From positions 434,001 through 498,000 of the forward strand of contig JBFXCU010000001.1 in NCBI GenBank assembly GCA_050181835.1: a stretch of DNA of 64,000 nt, in the 5' to 3' direction. The position numbers were made by a program, and so were the translations under genes. Of this stretch, positions 24,886 to 34,368 are shown piece after piece (within the stretch, counting starts at the first letter, position 1; each line of letters begins with the position of its first letter). Source of the stretch: CAILZL01 sp050181835. Its GTDB lineage: Bacteria > Pseudomonadota > Gammaproteobacteria > Steroidobacterales > Steroidobacteraceae. The notes under the pieces are model-generated. The model was not told where the DNA came from and ran no database searches. It was given only the letters and a program-made list of their open reading frames with translations.

Positions 24886-25665
24886 ATGCTGATGCTATTA
24901 CTAAGTGGTGCTAGTGCAGTGGTGCTGGTCATGCTGTTGTTGTGGTTGCTCGGATTGCAGCAACACAATTTCAGTTATATTGATCTGGGCTGGTCTGCCA
25001 ATTTTGTTTTGTTGGCGCTGATCTATGGCATGTTGGGCGAAGGTGACCTGACCCGGCGTGTTCTAATATGTGCCATGTACGCGCTCTGGGGAGTGCGCCT
25101 TGCGCTGCATCTGGCAACACGAATTATTGGTGAGCCGGAAGAAGGGCGCTATGTGCAATTGCGCTCTGAGTGGGGCAGAAAAGGCAGCATGAATCTGAAA
25201 TTTCTTGGTTTCTTCCAATTTCAAGCCTTGCTCAACATCATCCTTGGTTTGCCTATGCTGTTGGCAGTAATGAATTCTGCTGAGCAACTGATGGCGCTGG
25301 AGATTGTCGGGGCTGCTGTCTGGGCCTTGGGGCTGTTGGGTGAAACTATTGCCGATGCGCAACTTAATGCCTTCAAAAGAAACGCCAATAATAAGGGCAA
25401 GGTGTGTGCAGTTAGCCTGTGGGGCTGGTCACGTCATCCGAACTACTTTTTTGAATGGACTATCTGGATTGGCTACACGCTATTCGCGTTGGCGTCCCCC
25501 TACGGCTGGCTATGCTTGGTGTTACCGCTGCTGATGTTGCATTTCTTGCTTAACGTTACCGGCGTTAAAGCCACTGAAGAACAGGCATTGCGTAGTAAGG
25601 GTGAGGCGTATCGTCACTATCAAGCTACGGTAAGTGCTTTTATTCCGCTGCCGCCTAAGCGATGA
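24886..25665 (+). CDS. DUF1295 family membrane protein (steroid 5-alpha-reductase-like fold)
   Basis: A 259-residue protein with about six to seven membrane helices. The C-terminal block NNKGKVCAVSLWGWSRHPNYFFEWTIWIGYTLFALASP is the DUF1295 / isoprenylcysteine-methyltransferase-like signature (SRHPNYF-E), and it ends TEEQALRSKGEAYRHYQATVSAFIPLPPK. Proteins of this fold reduce or methylate lipid substrates with NADPH or SAM. In this neighbourhood (COG3752 with Cfa) a lipid-modifying step is the natural inference; the exact reaction is unknown. Confidence 0.9.
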   Translation: MLMLLLSGASAVVLVMLLLWLLGLQQHNFSYIDLGWSANFVLLALIYGMLGEGDLTRRVLICAMYALWGVRLALHLATRIIGEPEEGRYVQLRSEWGRKGSMNLKFLGFFQFQALLNIILGLPMLLAVMNSAEQLMALEIVGAAVWALGLLGETIADAQLNAFKRNANNKGKVCAVSLWGWSRHPNYFFEWTIWIGYTLFALASPYGWLCLVLPLLMLHFLLNVTGVKATEEQALRSKGEAYRHYQATVSAFIPLPPKR

Positions 25666-25681
25666 CTTTTTATGGTGAATT

Positions 25682-26722
25682 ATGAAATTGTCGATGTCTC
25701 TGCTTGAAAAAAGCTTGTTGCCTGATGCCGTTATTCGATACGGCATTCGTCGTTTACTGGCGCAGCGATTGATTGAAGAGGACAAGAGTGACCCAGAATC
25801 CCAGCAGGCGCACTTGATGCATCTGGTAGAACAGTTACGTGCCAGCCCCGTTGCGGTCAACACTGCTACTGCCAACGAGCAGCACTACGAAGTACCAGCG
25901 GTATTTTATCAGCGCGTGCTGGGCAAGTATCTCAAGTATTCCAGTTGTTATTTTCAACCCGGCGTTACCAGTCTTGATGACGCCGAAGCAGAGATGCTGC
26001 GGTTAACGGTCGAGCGAGCGCAGCTCACCAATGGCGACTATATTCTTGAGTTGGGTTGTGGCTGGGGTAGCTTGAGTCTGTATATGGCAGAAAAGTTTCC
26101 AGATAGCCGTATTACTGGCGTATCCAATTCGAACTCGCAACGCGAATTCATCATGGCTCAAGCTGCCGCGCGCGGTTTAACCAACCTGAAAATAATTACC
26201 TGCGATGTCAATGTATTACAGTTCCCAGCCGAACAGCGTTTTGATCGCGTCGTGTCGGTGGAGATGTTCGAACACATGCGCAACTATCAAACGCTCCTAA
26301 AACGTATCGCTGCGTGGACAAGGCCAGGCGGCACCTTTTTCGTGCATATATTTACGCATCGCGAGTATGCCTATCCGTTTGAAGTGCGCGATGATAGTGA
26401 CTGGATGGCTAAGTATTTTTTCACCGGCGGCATCATGCCCAGTGATGATCTGCTGCTGTACTTTCAGGATGATCTGCAATTGCGGCAGCACTGGCAGGTA
26501 AATGGCCAGCACTATCAAAAAACGGCCGAAGCCTGGCTGGCCAATATGGATGCACATAGCGAGCAAATCATTCCAGTGTTCGCGCAAACTTACGGTACTG
26601 CAAACGCCACCAAGTGGTGGAACTATTGGCGTGTGTTCTTCATGTCTTGCGCCGAGTTATGGGGCTACAACCAAGGTCGCGAGTGGCTGGTATCACATTA
26701 TCTGTTTGAGCGACCTCATTGA
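25682..26722 (+). CDS. Cyclopropane-fatty-acyl-phospholipid synthase-like methyltransferase (copy 2)
   Basis: 346 residues with a SAM-binding core LELGCGWGSLSLYMAEKFPDSRITGVSNSNSQREFI, then RVVSVEMFEHMRNYQTLLKRI and FFVHIFTHREYAYPF. The N-terminus (NEQHYEVPAVFYQRVLGKYLKYSSCYF) corresponds to the Cfa 'HYDvg--fy---LG-----Ys--yf' block. It belongs to a subfamily distinct from copy 1, lacking the long N-terminal lipid domain, and is usually linked to DUF1295 genes as here. It probably methylates an unsaturated lipid chain. Last gene of the plus-strand operon, starting 16 bases after DUF1295. Confidence 0.88.
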   Translation: MKLSMSLLEKSLLPDAVIRYGIRRLLAQRLIEEDKSDPESQQAHLMHLVEQLRASPVAVNTATANEQHYEVPAVFYQRVLGKYLKYSSCYFQPGVTSLDDAEAEMLRLTVERAQLTNGDYILELGCGWGSLSLYMAEKFPDSRITGVSNSNSQREFIMAQAAARGLTNLKIITCDVNVLQFPAEQRFDRVVSVEMFEHMRNYQTLLKRIAAWTRPGGTFFVHIFTHREYAYPFEVRDDSDWMAKYFFTGGIMPSDDLLLYFQDDLQLRQHWQVNGQHYQKTAEAWLANMDAHSEQIIPVFAQTYGTANATKWWNYWRVFFMSCAELWGYNQGREWLVSHYLFERPH

Positions 26723-27176
26723 GACTGGTTGCTCGATAATGCGCCGAGGCACAGGCTTTCATCACCAGCAACCCGACAGACCGATTATCGCAGAGCCAGT
26801 TCGAACTGGTAGCGAGTCAAGCAATGCTTGCTCTACCACCCGTCAGTGAGATTGACTCCCACCATCTGAAAGCCACTCTTTGCGAGATCGACCTTCACAG
26901 TATTGGCATGCATGTCAGTATTCCTTCTGGTTAACGTTGATACCCACATCACACGAGCACAGCAGGGGACATGATGTACTTTCAAATCAGGGAAGGGTCC
27001 TCCCATCATTGCAGTGGACGGCACTGATAGGCTACCGCTTAACAAGACGGTTAAAAATCTAGATCATGTCCGCTACTGATGAAGTCTGACTACTATGTAG
27101 CAGTGCTGCCGTCTATTTTGATTCAATTAAGCTAGCCATCCGGAAAAGCCACTTCCGGAAGGGCGGCTGTCGATGG
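26723..27176. other. Intergenic region with a transposase remnant
   Basis: This 450-base gap between the Cfa operon and hemF holds the IS110-like start fragment listed separately and a TCCGGAA-N7-TTCCGGA hairpin (27139-27159) just downstream of hemF, which might serve as its transcript end though no T-run follows. The rest carries no gene I can support. Confidence 0.5.
26833..26913 (-). pseudogene. N-terminal remnant of an IS110-family transposase
   Basis: From the ATG at 26913 the frame reads MHANTVKVDLAKSGFQMVGV and stops after 26 residues. 'TV-vDLAKs-FQ' is the opening of IS110-family DEDD transposases. AAGGAA lies upstream as a ribosome site, so the original start region survives while the catalytic body is gone. 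The open frame further upstream to 27045 is not transposase-like. Confidence 0.55.
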
Positions 27177-28094
27177 CTACGCCAGTTCCTGCAACCAATT
27201 ACGTGGTTTGAGGTAGTCGTATAGCTTTGCTTCGGCCGAAGCTTCTGCGGGCTGGTAGCCGTATTCCCAGCGTACGAGCGGCGGCATGGACATCAAAATG
27301 GATTCAGTGCGGCCATTAGATTGTAGGCCGAACAGGGTGCCACGGTCGTACACCAAGTTGAACTCCACATAGCGGCCACGGCGATATAGTTGGAACTGTC
27401 GTTCGCGTTCACCGTAGGCCATGTCTTTGCGGCGTTCGACAATCGGCAGATATGCGTTGAGAAAGTGATCGCCGACGCTTTGCTGGAATTCAAAGCTGCG
27501 CGTAAAGCCCCATTGATTCAAGTCATCAAAAAACAGTCCGCCAACGCCGCGTGTTTCGTTGCGGTGTTTGAGGAAGAAGTAGCGATCACACTCTTCCTTA
27601 TACTTGGGGTACACCTCTGTCCCGAAGGGGATGCAGGCTTGTTGCGCGACGCGATGCCAGTGCAATACGTCTTCGTCAAAGGCGTAATACGGCGTCAGGT
27701 CAAAGCCGCCACCAAACCACCATACCGGTTCCATGCCGGGTTTCTCGGCAATAAAAAAGCGCACATTGGCGTGTGTGGTGGGGACATACGGATTACGTGG
27801 ATGAAACACTAGCGAGATGCCGGTGGCAGTCCAGCTGGCGCCCATCAGTTCTGGCCGAGCCGCTGTAGCTGAAGCAGGCAATTGCTGGCCGACCACATGC
27901 GAAAAATTGATGCCTGCCTGTTCAAACAACCCGCCGTTAGTCAGCACACGACTTTCGCCACCGCCCCCTTCCGGACGTTGCCAAGCATCGCGGCGAAAGC
28001 GATTGCCATCTACCTGCTCAATGGCGTCGCTAAGTTGGTCGTGTAGTGTGCGCAGGTAAGCAATCACTGCGCTGGTTTCAGTAGAGGTGTTCAT
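27177..28094 (-). CDS. hemF: Oxygen-dependent coproporphyrinogen III oxidase
   Basis: HemF oxidatively decarboxylates coproporphyrinogen III to protoporphyrinogen IX in heme synthesis. The protein (305 aa) carries RVLTNGGLFEQAGINFSHVVG, SLVFHPRNPYVPTTHANVRFF, PVWWFGGGFDLTPYYAFDEDVLHWHR, the family's signature block, and the C-terminal GLQSNGRTESILMSMPPLVRWEYGY. The length matches E. coli HemF. It lies 13 bases downstream of topA on the same strand and may be cotranscribed with it. Confidence 0.97.
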   Translation of the reverse strand: MNTSTETSAVIAYLRTLHDQLSDAIEQVDGNRFRRDAWQRPEGGGGESRVLTNGGLFEQAGINFSHVVGQQLPASATAARPELMGASWTATGISLVFHPRNPYVPTTHANVRFFIAEKPGMEPVWWFGGGFDLTPYYAFDEDVLHWHRVAQQACIPFGTEVYPKYKEECDRYFFLKHRNETRGVGGLFFDDLNQWGFTRSFEFQQSVGDHFLNAYLPIVERRKDMAYGERERQFQLYRRGRYVEFNLVYDRGTLFGLQSNGRTESILMSMPPLVRWEYGYQPAEASAEAKLYDYLKPRNWLQELA

Positions 28095-28107
28095 TAGCCA
28101 ATACTGC

Positions 28108-30567
28108 CTACTTAGTGCTGGTCTTGCGCTTAGTGGTTTTACGGGTTGCGGTCTTTTTCTTGGTGGCTTTGGCTTTGGTCTTGGTAGGTGCAGCCTTATC
28201 AGCTTTCACTGATTTGGCGGCGGTTTTAGCGGCTGGCCGACCGAATGCGCCGCGTTTGGGGCGCACCGGGGCGGCGGCGATCAATTCACGGCATTCGTCG
28301 CGAGTCAGTGTCTTTGGGTCGCGATCTTTAGGGATTTTGGCGTTTTTTACTTTGTCAGTGATGTAGGGGCCATACCGCCCGTTCAACACCTGAATGCCAT
28401 CCTCTGGGAAATCTAGAATCAGACGGTTGGCATCGAGTTCCTGCTTCTCGGCAATCAGTTCCAGTGCCCGCGGTAGTTCAATGGTGTACGGGTCATCGGT
28501 CTTGATCGATACGTAGTTTTTGGCACCGTACTGCACGTAGGGGCCAAAGCGACCGATGGCGGCCTTGATCGTTTCACCTGTGGCAGTTTGACCAAGCGTG
28601 CGCGGCATCTTGAACAGCTCTAACGCATCGGTCAGCGTCAGAGTGTCCATGCGCTGTGTGGATTTAAGGCTGGCGAACTTTGGCTTTTCCTCGTCGTCCT
28701 TGGTACCCAGCTGTACGAAGGGCCCGAATCGACCATAGCGCACCGAAATCGGTTTGCCGGTGGCGGTATCGATGCCCAGTTCGCGCGATTCGGAGACATC
28801 GTCGCGGGTGACCGTATCATTGACCATGGTTACCTGATTCTTGAATTCATCCCAGAAACGGCTGAGCACCTGGATCCATTCGGCGTTACCACCGGCAATT
28901 TCGTCGAGGTCATTTTCCATCTTGGCGGTGAAGCCATAGTTGATGTAGTGCTCGAAATTTCTGATCAAGAATTTATTGATGATTTTGCCTAGGTCAGTAG
29001 GTATAAATCGCCTACTGTCTAGCTCGCAATATTTCTTACCTAATAAAGTCTGAATAATGCTGGCATAGGTAGAGGGACGGCCAATGCCGAATTCTTCCAA
29101 TGCTTTCACCAAGCTGGCTTCAGAGAAGCGAGGCGGAGGTTCGGTAAAATGCTGCGCCGCACGCACCTCCAATAGCTGCAGCACATCGCCTGCAATCATG
29201 GCTGGCAGGATGCGGTCATCCTCTTCTTCCACAGCCTCGTCGGTACTTTCGATGTACACCGACAAGTAGCCGGGTTCGATCAGAGTCGAGCCATTGGCGC
29301 GCAGCACCGCTGCCCGTTGCGTGGTTTGGTTGCCGGGCACAAGGTCAACAGCCACGGTGTCATAGACAGCATGTGCCATTTGGCTGGCAACAGTGCGCTT
29401 CCAGATCAGCGTGTACAGTTTGAGCTGATCGGCATCGATTTTGCCTGCCAGCACATCGGGGGCGATGGCCGCCGACGTCGGACGCACCGCTTCGTGCGCT
29501 TCCTGAGCGTTCTTGGCCTTGGTCTTGTACAGACGTGGCGTGTCAGGCAGGGCTTTGTCGCCATACAGCTGTGACACCACCTGACGGATTTCCTGCACTG
29601 CCTCCGCAGCCAAGTTGACCGAGTCGGTACGCATGTAGGTGATCAAGCCGACGGCGCCTTCGCCAAAGTCCACGCCTTCATACAGTTGCTGCGCGAGGCG
29701 CATGGTGCGTTGCGCGCCATAACCCAATTTGCGCGATGCTTCCTGTTGCAGGGTAGAGGTAGTAAATGGCGGTGACGGATTACGTTTGCGCTGCTTCTTA
29801 TCAATATTGGCAACCGTGAGCTGGCCGCCTGCAGCCGCTTCAATGGTTTGTTTAACCAATGCTGCCTGACCGGCTTCGGTAATCGTGAATTGTTCTACCT
29901 TGTTGCCCTGATATTCGATCAGTCGTGCCGGGAAGTTCTGCTTGGCTCCCGCTTGTTTCGCGGCATCGGCATCAATGCTCCAGTACTCGCGTGGCTTGAA
30001 GCTGAGAATTTCCTCTTCACGTTCGCATATCAGGCGCAGCGCCGGGCTTTGCACACGGCCAGCGGAGGCACCGGGTAGCCCCGCTTTTTTCCACAGCAGT
30101 GGTGACAAGTTGAAGCCCACTAGATAATCCAGTGCGCGGCGCGCTTGTTGCGCGTTCACCAAGTCGCTCGATACGGCACGGGGATGCTTAATGGCTTCTT
30201 GAATGGCATTGCGGGTGATTTCGTAGAACGCCACCCGATGCACGGCCTTGTCGGTGAGCACTTGCTGTTCTTGCAACACCTGTAACAGATGCCAGGAAAT
30301 AGCTTCACCTTCGCGATCCGGGTCGGTTGCCAGATATAAGGCATCGGCTTTTTTCATGGCACGGCTGATGGCCTGCATGTGCTTTTCGTTTTTTTCGATC
30401 AGCTGGTAGCGCATGGCAAATTGATTGCTGGTATCGACCGCGCCTTCTTTCGGCACTAGATCGCGCACATGACCATACGAGGCCAGAACTTCAAAGTCCG
30501 GGCCCAGATATTTTTTGATGGTCTTCGCCTTGGCGGGCGATTCAACGATGACTAGATTCCGGCTCAT
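28108..30567 (-). CDS. topA: DNA topoisomerase I
   Basis: TopA relaxes negative supercoils. Of 819 residues the TOPRIM domain opens the protein (NLVIVESPAKAKTIKKYLG ... YLATDPDREGEAISWHL). The active tyrosine lies in GLITYMRTDSVNL. Instead of the cysteine zinc ribbons of enteric TopA, the C-terminal third has glycine-rich repeats (RYGRFGPFVQLG, IGRFGPYVQYG, LNGRYGPYITD) and ends in a Lys/Ala/Thr-rich tail of some 60 residues that probably binds DNA non-specifically. This architecture occurs in Xanthomonas-like and actinobacterial enzymes. Confidence 0.97.
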   Translation of the reverse strand: MSRNLVIVESPAKAKTIKKYLGPDFEVLASYGHVRDLVPKEGAVDTSNQFAMRYQLIEKNEKHMQAISRAMKKADALYLATDPDREGEAISWHLLQVLQEQQVLTDKAVHRVAFYEITRNAIQEAIKHPRAVSSDLVNAQQARRALDYLVGFNLSPLLWKKAGLPGASAGRVQSPALRLICEREEEILSFKPREYWSIDADAAKQAGAKQNFPARLIEYQGNKVEQFTITEAGQAALVKQTIEAAAGGQLTVANIDKKQRKRNPSPPFTTSTLQQEASRKLGYGAQRTMRLAQQLYEGVDFGEGAVGLITYMRTDSVNLAAEAVQEIRQVVSQLYGDKALPDTPRLYKTKAKNAQEAHEAVRPTSAAIAPDVLAGKIDADQLKLYTLIWKRTVASQMAHAVYDTVAVDLVPGNQTTQRAAVLRANGSTLIEPGYLSVYIESTDEAVEEEDDRILPAMIAGDVLQLLEVRAAQHFTEPPPRFSEASLVKALEEFGIGRPSTYASIIQTLLGKKYCELDSRRFIPTDLGKIINKFLIRNFEHYINYGFTAKMENDLDEIAGGNAEWIQVLSRFWDEFKNQVTMVNDTVTRDDVSESRELGIDTATGKPISVRYGRFGPFVQLGTKDDEEKPKFASLKSTQRMDTLTLTDALELFKMPRTLGQTATGETIKAAIGRFGPYVQYGAKNYVSIKTDDPYTIELPRALELIAEKQELDANRLILDFPEDGIQVLNGRYGPYITDKVKNAKIPKDRDPKTLTRDECRELIAAAPVRPKRGAFGRPAAKTAAKSVKADKAAPTKTKAKATKKKTATRKTTKRKTSTK

Positions 30568-30621
30568 GGCTCGTTCAATTTATTTAGTTTCGCTGGTTCA
30601 ACGTGAGCCAGCGACAGTCGC

Positions 30622-30645
30622 AAAAAAACCGCGTCGGGGCGCGGT
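30622..30645 (-). terminator. Rho-independent terminator after smg
   Basis: On the minus strand, ACCGCG-CCCCGA-CGCGGT is followed directly by TTTTTT, 28 bases after the smg stop. A textbook intrinsic terminator separating smg from topA. Confidence 0.85.
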
Positions 30646-30672
30646 CCGTGGTTAGTGGATGGTGGCTAGCGT

Positions 30673-31155
30673 TCAATGCAGGGCATATTCAGCCTGTTCT
30701 TCAAACACCAAGTCTTCCATACGTGCGTAGGCATTCGCTTCATCCGGCTGGCTGAACAGTACCATCAGCACAACCCACTTAACTTGTTCAATATCAATCT
30801 CTTCCGTCACCAGTGCCAATAAGCGATCAATCACCCATTCGCGCTGTACTGGACTTAGGATGCCCAAGTTTTCGAGGTGCATGATGTAGCCACGGCATTC
30901 CAGATCCAAGCGTGCGCATTCACTGACATCAAACACCCGGATGGCCCGTGAAGTGGGTACAGGATGATCGCGAGCCGGGGCGCTGGATAGTGATTCCAGC
31001 CACGCCAGCGCCTGATCAATTTCGCGATCAGCAAAACCGGCCTGTTCCAGTTCGGTCTTCAGCGTCTCATGATCGGGCTCGGGAGCAGCGTCAACTTCGC
31101 CATCGACATAGTTCTCGAATAGGTAGATCAAAATATCGAGCACGCTTTCCTTCAT
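30673..31155 (-). CDS. smg: Smg family protein (DUF494)
   Basis: About 160 residues beginning MKESVLDILIYLFENYVDGE and containing LNTEL-like helical blocks typical of DUF494 (LENLGILSPVQREWVIDRLLAL ... EEIDIEQVKWVVLMVLFSQP). The function is unknown; the gene lies next to dprA and topA in most gammaproteobacteria, as here. The frame reaches 31248, but the ATG at 31155, with AGGA at a suitable distance, gives the family length; the adjacent ATG at 31158 is possible. Confidence 0.9.
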   Translation of the reverse strand: MKESVLDILIYLFENYVDGEVDAAPEPDHETLKTELEQAGFADREIDQALAWLESLSSAPARDHPVPTSRAIRVFDVSECARLDLECRGYIMHLENLGILSPVQREWVIDRLLALVTEEIDIEQVKWVVLMVLFSQPDEANAYARMEDLVFEEQAEYALH

Positions 31156-31208
31156 CATTCCTGGTTCAGTGGCTACACCGCTGGGCCGAGACCCAGCCTT
31201 CATATTGT

Positions 31209-32327
31209 TTACTTTTGCGCCCGCAGGTACAGCCCGCCGGGAAAGCATTCTATGCAGCCATCCAGTTCCAGAATCAGCAACATGGAGATAACTGCATCGG
31301 CTGGTAAGCCGCTGCGAAGCACCAATTGGTCAACGCTGAGCGGCTCAAAACCGAGGGCATCTAACAGGATTTTGTAATCCTTGTCCAACAGCGCGTGAGA
31401 AAATCCTGATAAATCAATTAGTTCGGTGTTGTTTATGGCGGTTAGGTTGGTCAAACTGGCGGCCAGTGGGCCTAGCTCGCTGAGAATATCTGCGGCATCG
31501 TCTACCAGTTTGGCGCCCTGGCGGATCAATTGGTGACAGCCCTTGCTCATTGGGCTGTGGATGGAGCCTGGAATGGCGAACACTTCACGGCCTTGGTCGC
31601 CTGCCAGGCGGGCAGTAATCAGCGAGCCGCTGTGCAGTGCCGCTTCCACCACCAGTGTGCCCAGCGACAGACCGCTAATCAGTCGATTTCGTTGCGGAAA
31701 GTGATGTTTGCGAGGCGGTGTGCCGGGCGGGAATTCAGATATCAATGCCCCGGTTGCTTCAATCTCACGGGCCAACGCTTCGCTACTGCGCGGGTAAATG
31801 GTGTCAAGGCCGGTACCACAAACCGCCAGTGTGGCACCACCGCCCGCTAACGCGCCGCGATGGCTGGCGGCATCGATGCCAGCGGCCAGACCGCTGGTAA
31901 TGCTCAGACCACAGCCGCTCAAGTGTTTGGCAAAGGCGGCGGCAATCTGGCGGCCATAGGGACTGGGATTGCGCGAGCCAACCATTGCCAGTTGCGGCCG
32001 TTTCAATACCGCCGGGTTGCCACTAACGAACAGGCCTACCGGTGGATCCGGTAGTTGCTGCAGCAGCTCAGGGTAACGCGAATCATCGAGCATGATGAGG
32101 TGATGGGACGGGTGATCCAGCCAGCGTTGCTGTGTGGCTACGCTAGTGCTGGTTGTCGCACTCAGGAACTCACAGCAGCGTGGCGAGAGTTCAGCAGCAC
32201 GCCACGCTGAGGGGCCGGCCTGTATCACGCCAGCAGCTGTTCCATGCTGCGCCAGTAACGATAAATACTTCGCCCCGGACAGTGCCGGGGCGTTGATGAG
32301 GATCAGTTGTGCAGCTTGCTCATCCAT
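31209..32327 (-). CDS. dprA: DNA-processing protein DprA (Smf)
   Basis: DprA loads RecA on incoming single-stranded DNA during transformation. Of 372 residues the Rossmann-like core carries LAMVGSRNPSPYGRQIAAAFAKHL, ITSGLAAGIDAASHRGAL, GTGLDTIYPRSSEALAREI and ISEFPPGTPPRKHHFPQRNRLISGLS. The C-terminal winged-helix (LGFEPLSVDQLVLRSGLPADAVISMLLILELDGCI) is complete. It starts 24 bases after the LysM gene on the same strand. Together with the ComEA-like protein at 53.1 kb it hints at natural competence, though no uptake machinery is visible here. Confidence 0.96.
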   Translation of the reverse strand: MDEQAAQLILINAPALSGAKYLSLLAQHGTAAGVIQAGPSAWRAAELSPRCCEFLSATTSTSVATQQRWLDHPSHHLIMLDDSRYPELLQQLPDPPVGLFVSGNPAVLKRPQLAMVGSRNPSPYGRQIAAAFAKHLSGCGLSITSGLAAGIDAASHRGALAGGGATLAVCGTGLDTIYPRSSEALAREIEATGALISEFPPGTPPRKHHFPQRNRLISGLSLGTLVVEAALHSGSLITARLAGDQGREVFAIPGSIHSPMSKGCHQLIRQGAKLVDDAADILSELGPLAASLTNLTAINNTELIDLSGFSHALLDKDYKILLDALGFEPLSVDQLVLRSGLPADAVISMLLILELDGCIECFPGGLYLRAQK

Positions 32328-32351
32328 GAGCCGTGTTACTTTGGCTGTGCG

Positions 32352-33515
32352 TTAAGGGTTGCGTACGTAGTCGCCGATGCCGACCGGGCGACTGGCATCC
32401 ATAATCAACGCATAGCTCATGCGCTCGAAAGTTTTGAATACCATGACATTGCCGGCCAGTTCGTCGGGAATCTTAATTTTCTTGGCGAAGCCATTGCCCT
32501 TGTGCATCGGATTGGCTGAGCGACCGTCGCTATAATAGTCAGACACTTTTTCACCAGCTTGATAAATGGCCAGCACATGGCCCACTTCCACGCCTTGTTT
32601 TGTGCCGCGATTGATCGCTACAACATTGGCTTGTCCGGCGACTGTAACGCCGTCCACTGCCATTATTCGGCCATCAACTGTGCTGGAAGGTGCGTGTGGT
32701 ACGAAATCCAAACTCAGCTGGTAGGTTTCCGGATATAGCTTGTCGCCCGGCAGTGCTTCGCGCACGGTTTCCGTTAACTGCAGCTTGGCCGGATCGCCGT
32801 TGCTAAGTAGTGGGCCGGTGCCTACATAATCAGCGTAATAGCCCAGCAGATCATTGTTATCGGGGTCGCGCAATGGCTGACCGACATGTATCAGATTGTA
32901 GCGCGTGCCAACCACCGCATTTTTGATACCGCGCGCATACACCTCATCGCCTGCGGCACCAACGATATGCTTGTCGCGGATGTGTAGCAGATAGGGTGCA
33001 GATTTCACTTCATCCTTGCTGATGATCGATGGCCGACCGAGGAAGGACTCTAAGCTTTTGTAGGAAATGGTGCTGATCGCCTGTCCTAGGTCTTCACTAC
33101 GCACTTGGGGCGACAGACGTTCGCCATTACCGCCGGTTACCTGCTCACCACCGCGTTCGGTCAGCATCAGGCGCGGTTCGCCATTGATATTGACCAGCGA
33201 CAGTATGTCACCAGGATAAATTAGGTGCGGATTCTGGATTTGTGGGTTTACGTACCACAGTTCTGGCCAGTACCAAGGTTGGCTGAGAAAGGTTCGCGAG
33301 ATGTCCCATAGCGTGTCACCTTGCTTGACGGTGTACTGATCCGGCGCGGTAGCGGAGAGCGGCAGGCGCGTGCCAGTGGCCAGGGTGCGACTGCCAGTCG
33401 TCTGTGCGCGTGCCTCGTGATGGATAGCCAAGCCGCTGATGGCCACCATGCAGCCGAGTGCTGAACTCAGGCATACGCTTCGCCAGAGTTGAGTCGGCGA
33501 GTTGATCTTATTCAT
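32352..33515 (-). CDS. LysM-domain periplasmic protein
   Basis: About 387 residues from the ATG at 33515 (MNKINSPTQLW). A signal peptide ends near HHEARA and is followed by a LysM domain, YTVKQGDTLWDISRTFLSQPWYWPELWYVNPQIQNPHLIYPGDIL, which would bind peptidoglycan. The long remainder has beta-rich blocks (AVDGVTVAGQANVVAINRGTKQGVEVGHVLAIYQ), a domain common to LysM proteins next to dprA. The ATG at 33533 is an alternative start. It heads the lysM-dprA-smg direction and is divergent from def, a conserved gammaproteobacterial layout. Confidence 0.9.
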   Translation of the reverse strand: MNKINSPTQLWRSVCLSSALGCMVAISGLAIHHEARAQTTGSRTLATGTRLPLSATAPDQYTVKQGDTLWDISRTFLSQPWYWPELWYVNPQIQNPHLIYPGDILSLVNINGEPRLMLTERGGEQVTGGNGERLSPQVRSEDLGQAISTISYKSLESFLGRPSIISKDEVKSAPYLLHIRDKHIVGAAGDEVYARGIKNAVVGTRYNLIHVGQPLRDPDNNDLLGYYADYVGTGPLLSNGDPAKLQLTETVREALPGDKLYPETYQLSLDFVPHAPSSTVDGRIMAVDGVTVAGQANVVAINRGTKQGVEVGHVLAIYQAGEKVSDYYSDGRSANPMHKGNGFAKKIKIPDELAGNVMVFKTFERMSYALIMDASRPVGIGDYVRNP

Positions 33516-33791
33516 GCGCAGCACACGCTCCATATATAAGTTAACAGTAACCGGTGCCGATTCGTTACGTAACAGACTATAATTCCGCACCGGATGGCCC
33601 AGTCGGGGCAGGGTTCACTACCCGGCCCACGATTAAGTTCAATGTCGCGCCAACTCTAACAGCATTCCTGAAGCCTGTGCACGACCCTCTGCTGCTGGCT
33701 AGCAACGGTCGAGACGTGGTTCTCATTTGAATTCTGTTGGTATACGCGACGGGACGGGCTGCTTTGAACCAGCGCACCTTGAGAGCTTGTT

Positions 33792-34331
33792 ATGGCCCTG
33801 CTACCCATTCTCGAATTTCCCGATCCCCGTCTGCGCACCAAGGCGGTAGTCGTCACGCAGGTAGATGCCGCTCTGCGGCAGCTGATCGACGACATGATTG
33901 AAACCATGTATGCCGCTAATGGCGTGGGTTTGGCGGCCACCCAAGTGAATGTGCACCAGCGTCTGGTGGTGATTGATGTGAGTGAGGAGCGTAATCAGGC
34001 GCAGGCCTTCGTCAATCCCGAAATCATCAGTCGTGAGGGCGTGGAAATCAGTGAAGAAGGCTGTCTGTCGGTACCGGGCACCTATGAAGAAGTAGAGCGT
34101 GCCGAGCGCGTAATGGTGCGTGCGCTGGATCGTAATGGTGTGCAGTTCGAGCTTCAGGCTGAAGGATTGCTCGCCGTCTGTATTCAGCATGAGCTGGATC
34201 ATCTGCAGGGCAAGCTGTTTGTCGACTATCTGTCGGATTTGAAGCGCACTCGCATTCGCAAAAAGCTGGATAAAGAGCATAAGGAACGAGTGGCCAAGAC
34301 GGCTCGTAAGCAATCCGTGCCGGTTATCTAA
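33792..34331 (+). CDS. def: Peptide deformylase
   Basis: Def removes the formyl group from new N-termini. The 179-residue protein has all three metal-site motifs: GVGLAATQV, EEGCLSVPG and QHELDHLQGKLF (Cys plus HExxH-type His pair). The length is normal and the start ATG lies 200 bases from the divergent LysM gene. Followed by fmt, the enzyme of the opposite step in the formyl-Met cycle, 37 bases downstream. Confidence 0.97.
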   Translation: MALLPILEFPDPRLRTKAVVVTQVDAALRQLIDDMIETMYAANGVGLAATQVNVHQRLVVIDVSEERNQAQAFVNPEIISREGVEISEEGCLSVPGTYEEVERAERVMVRALDRNGVQFELQAEGLLAVCIQHELDHLQGKLFVDYLSDLKRTRIRKKLDKEHKERVAKTARKQSVPVI

Positions 34332-34368
34332 GCGCAGCGCTCACCATGTTGGTGAGTACAATCAAATA

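Noticed and set aside
34340..34358. CTCACC...GGTGAG hairpin between def and fmt as a terminator
   Set aside because: Short stem, no T-run, and def-fmt are normally one operon.
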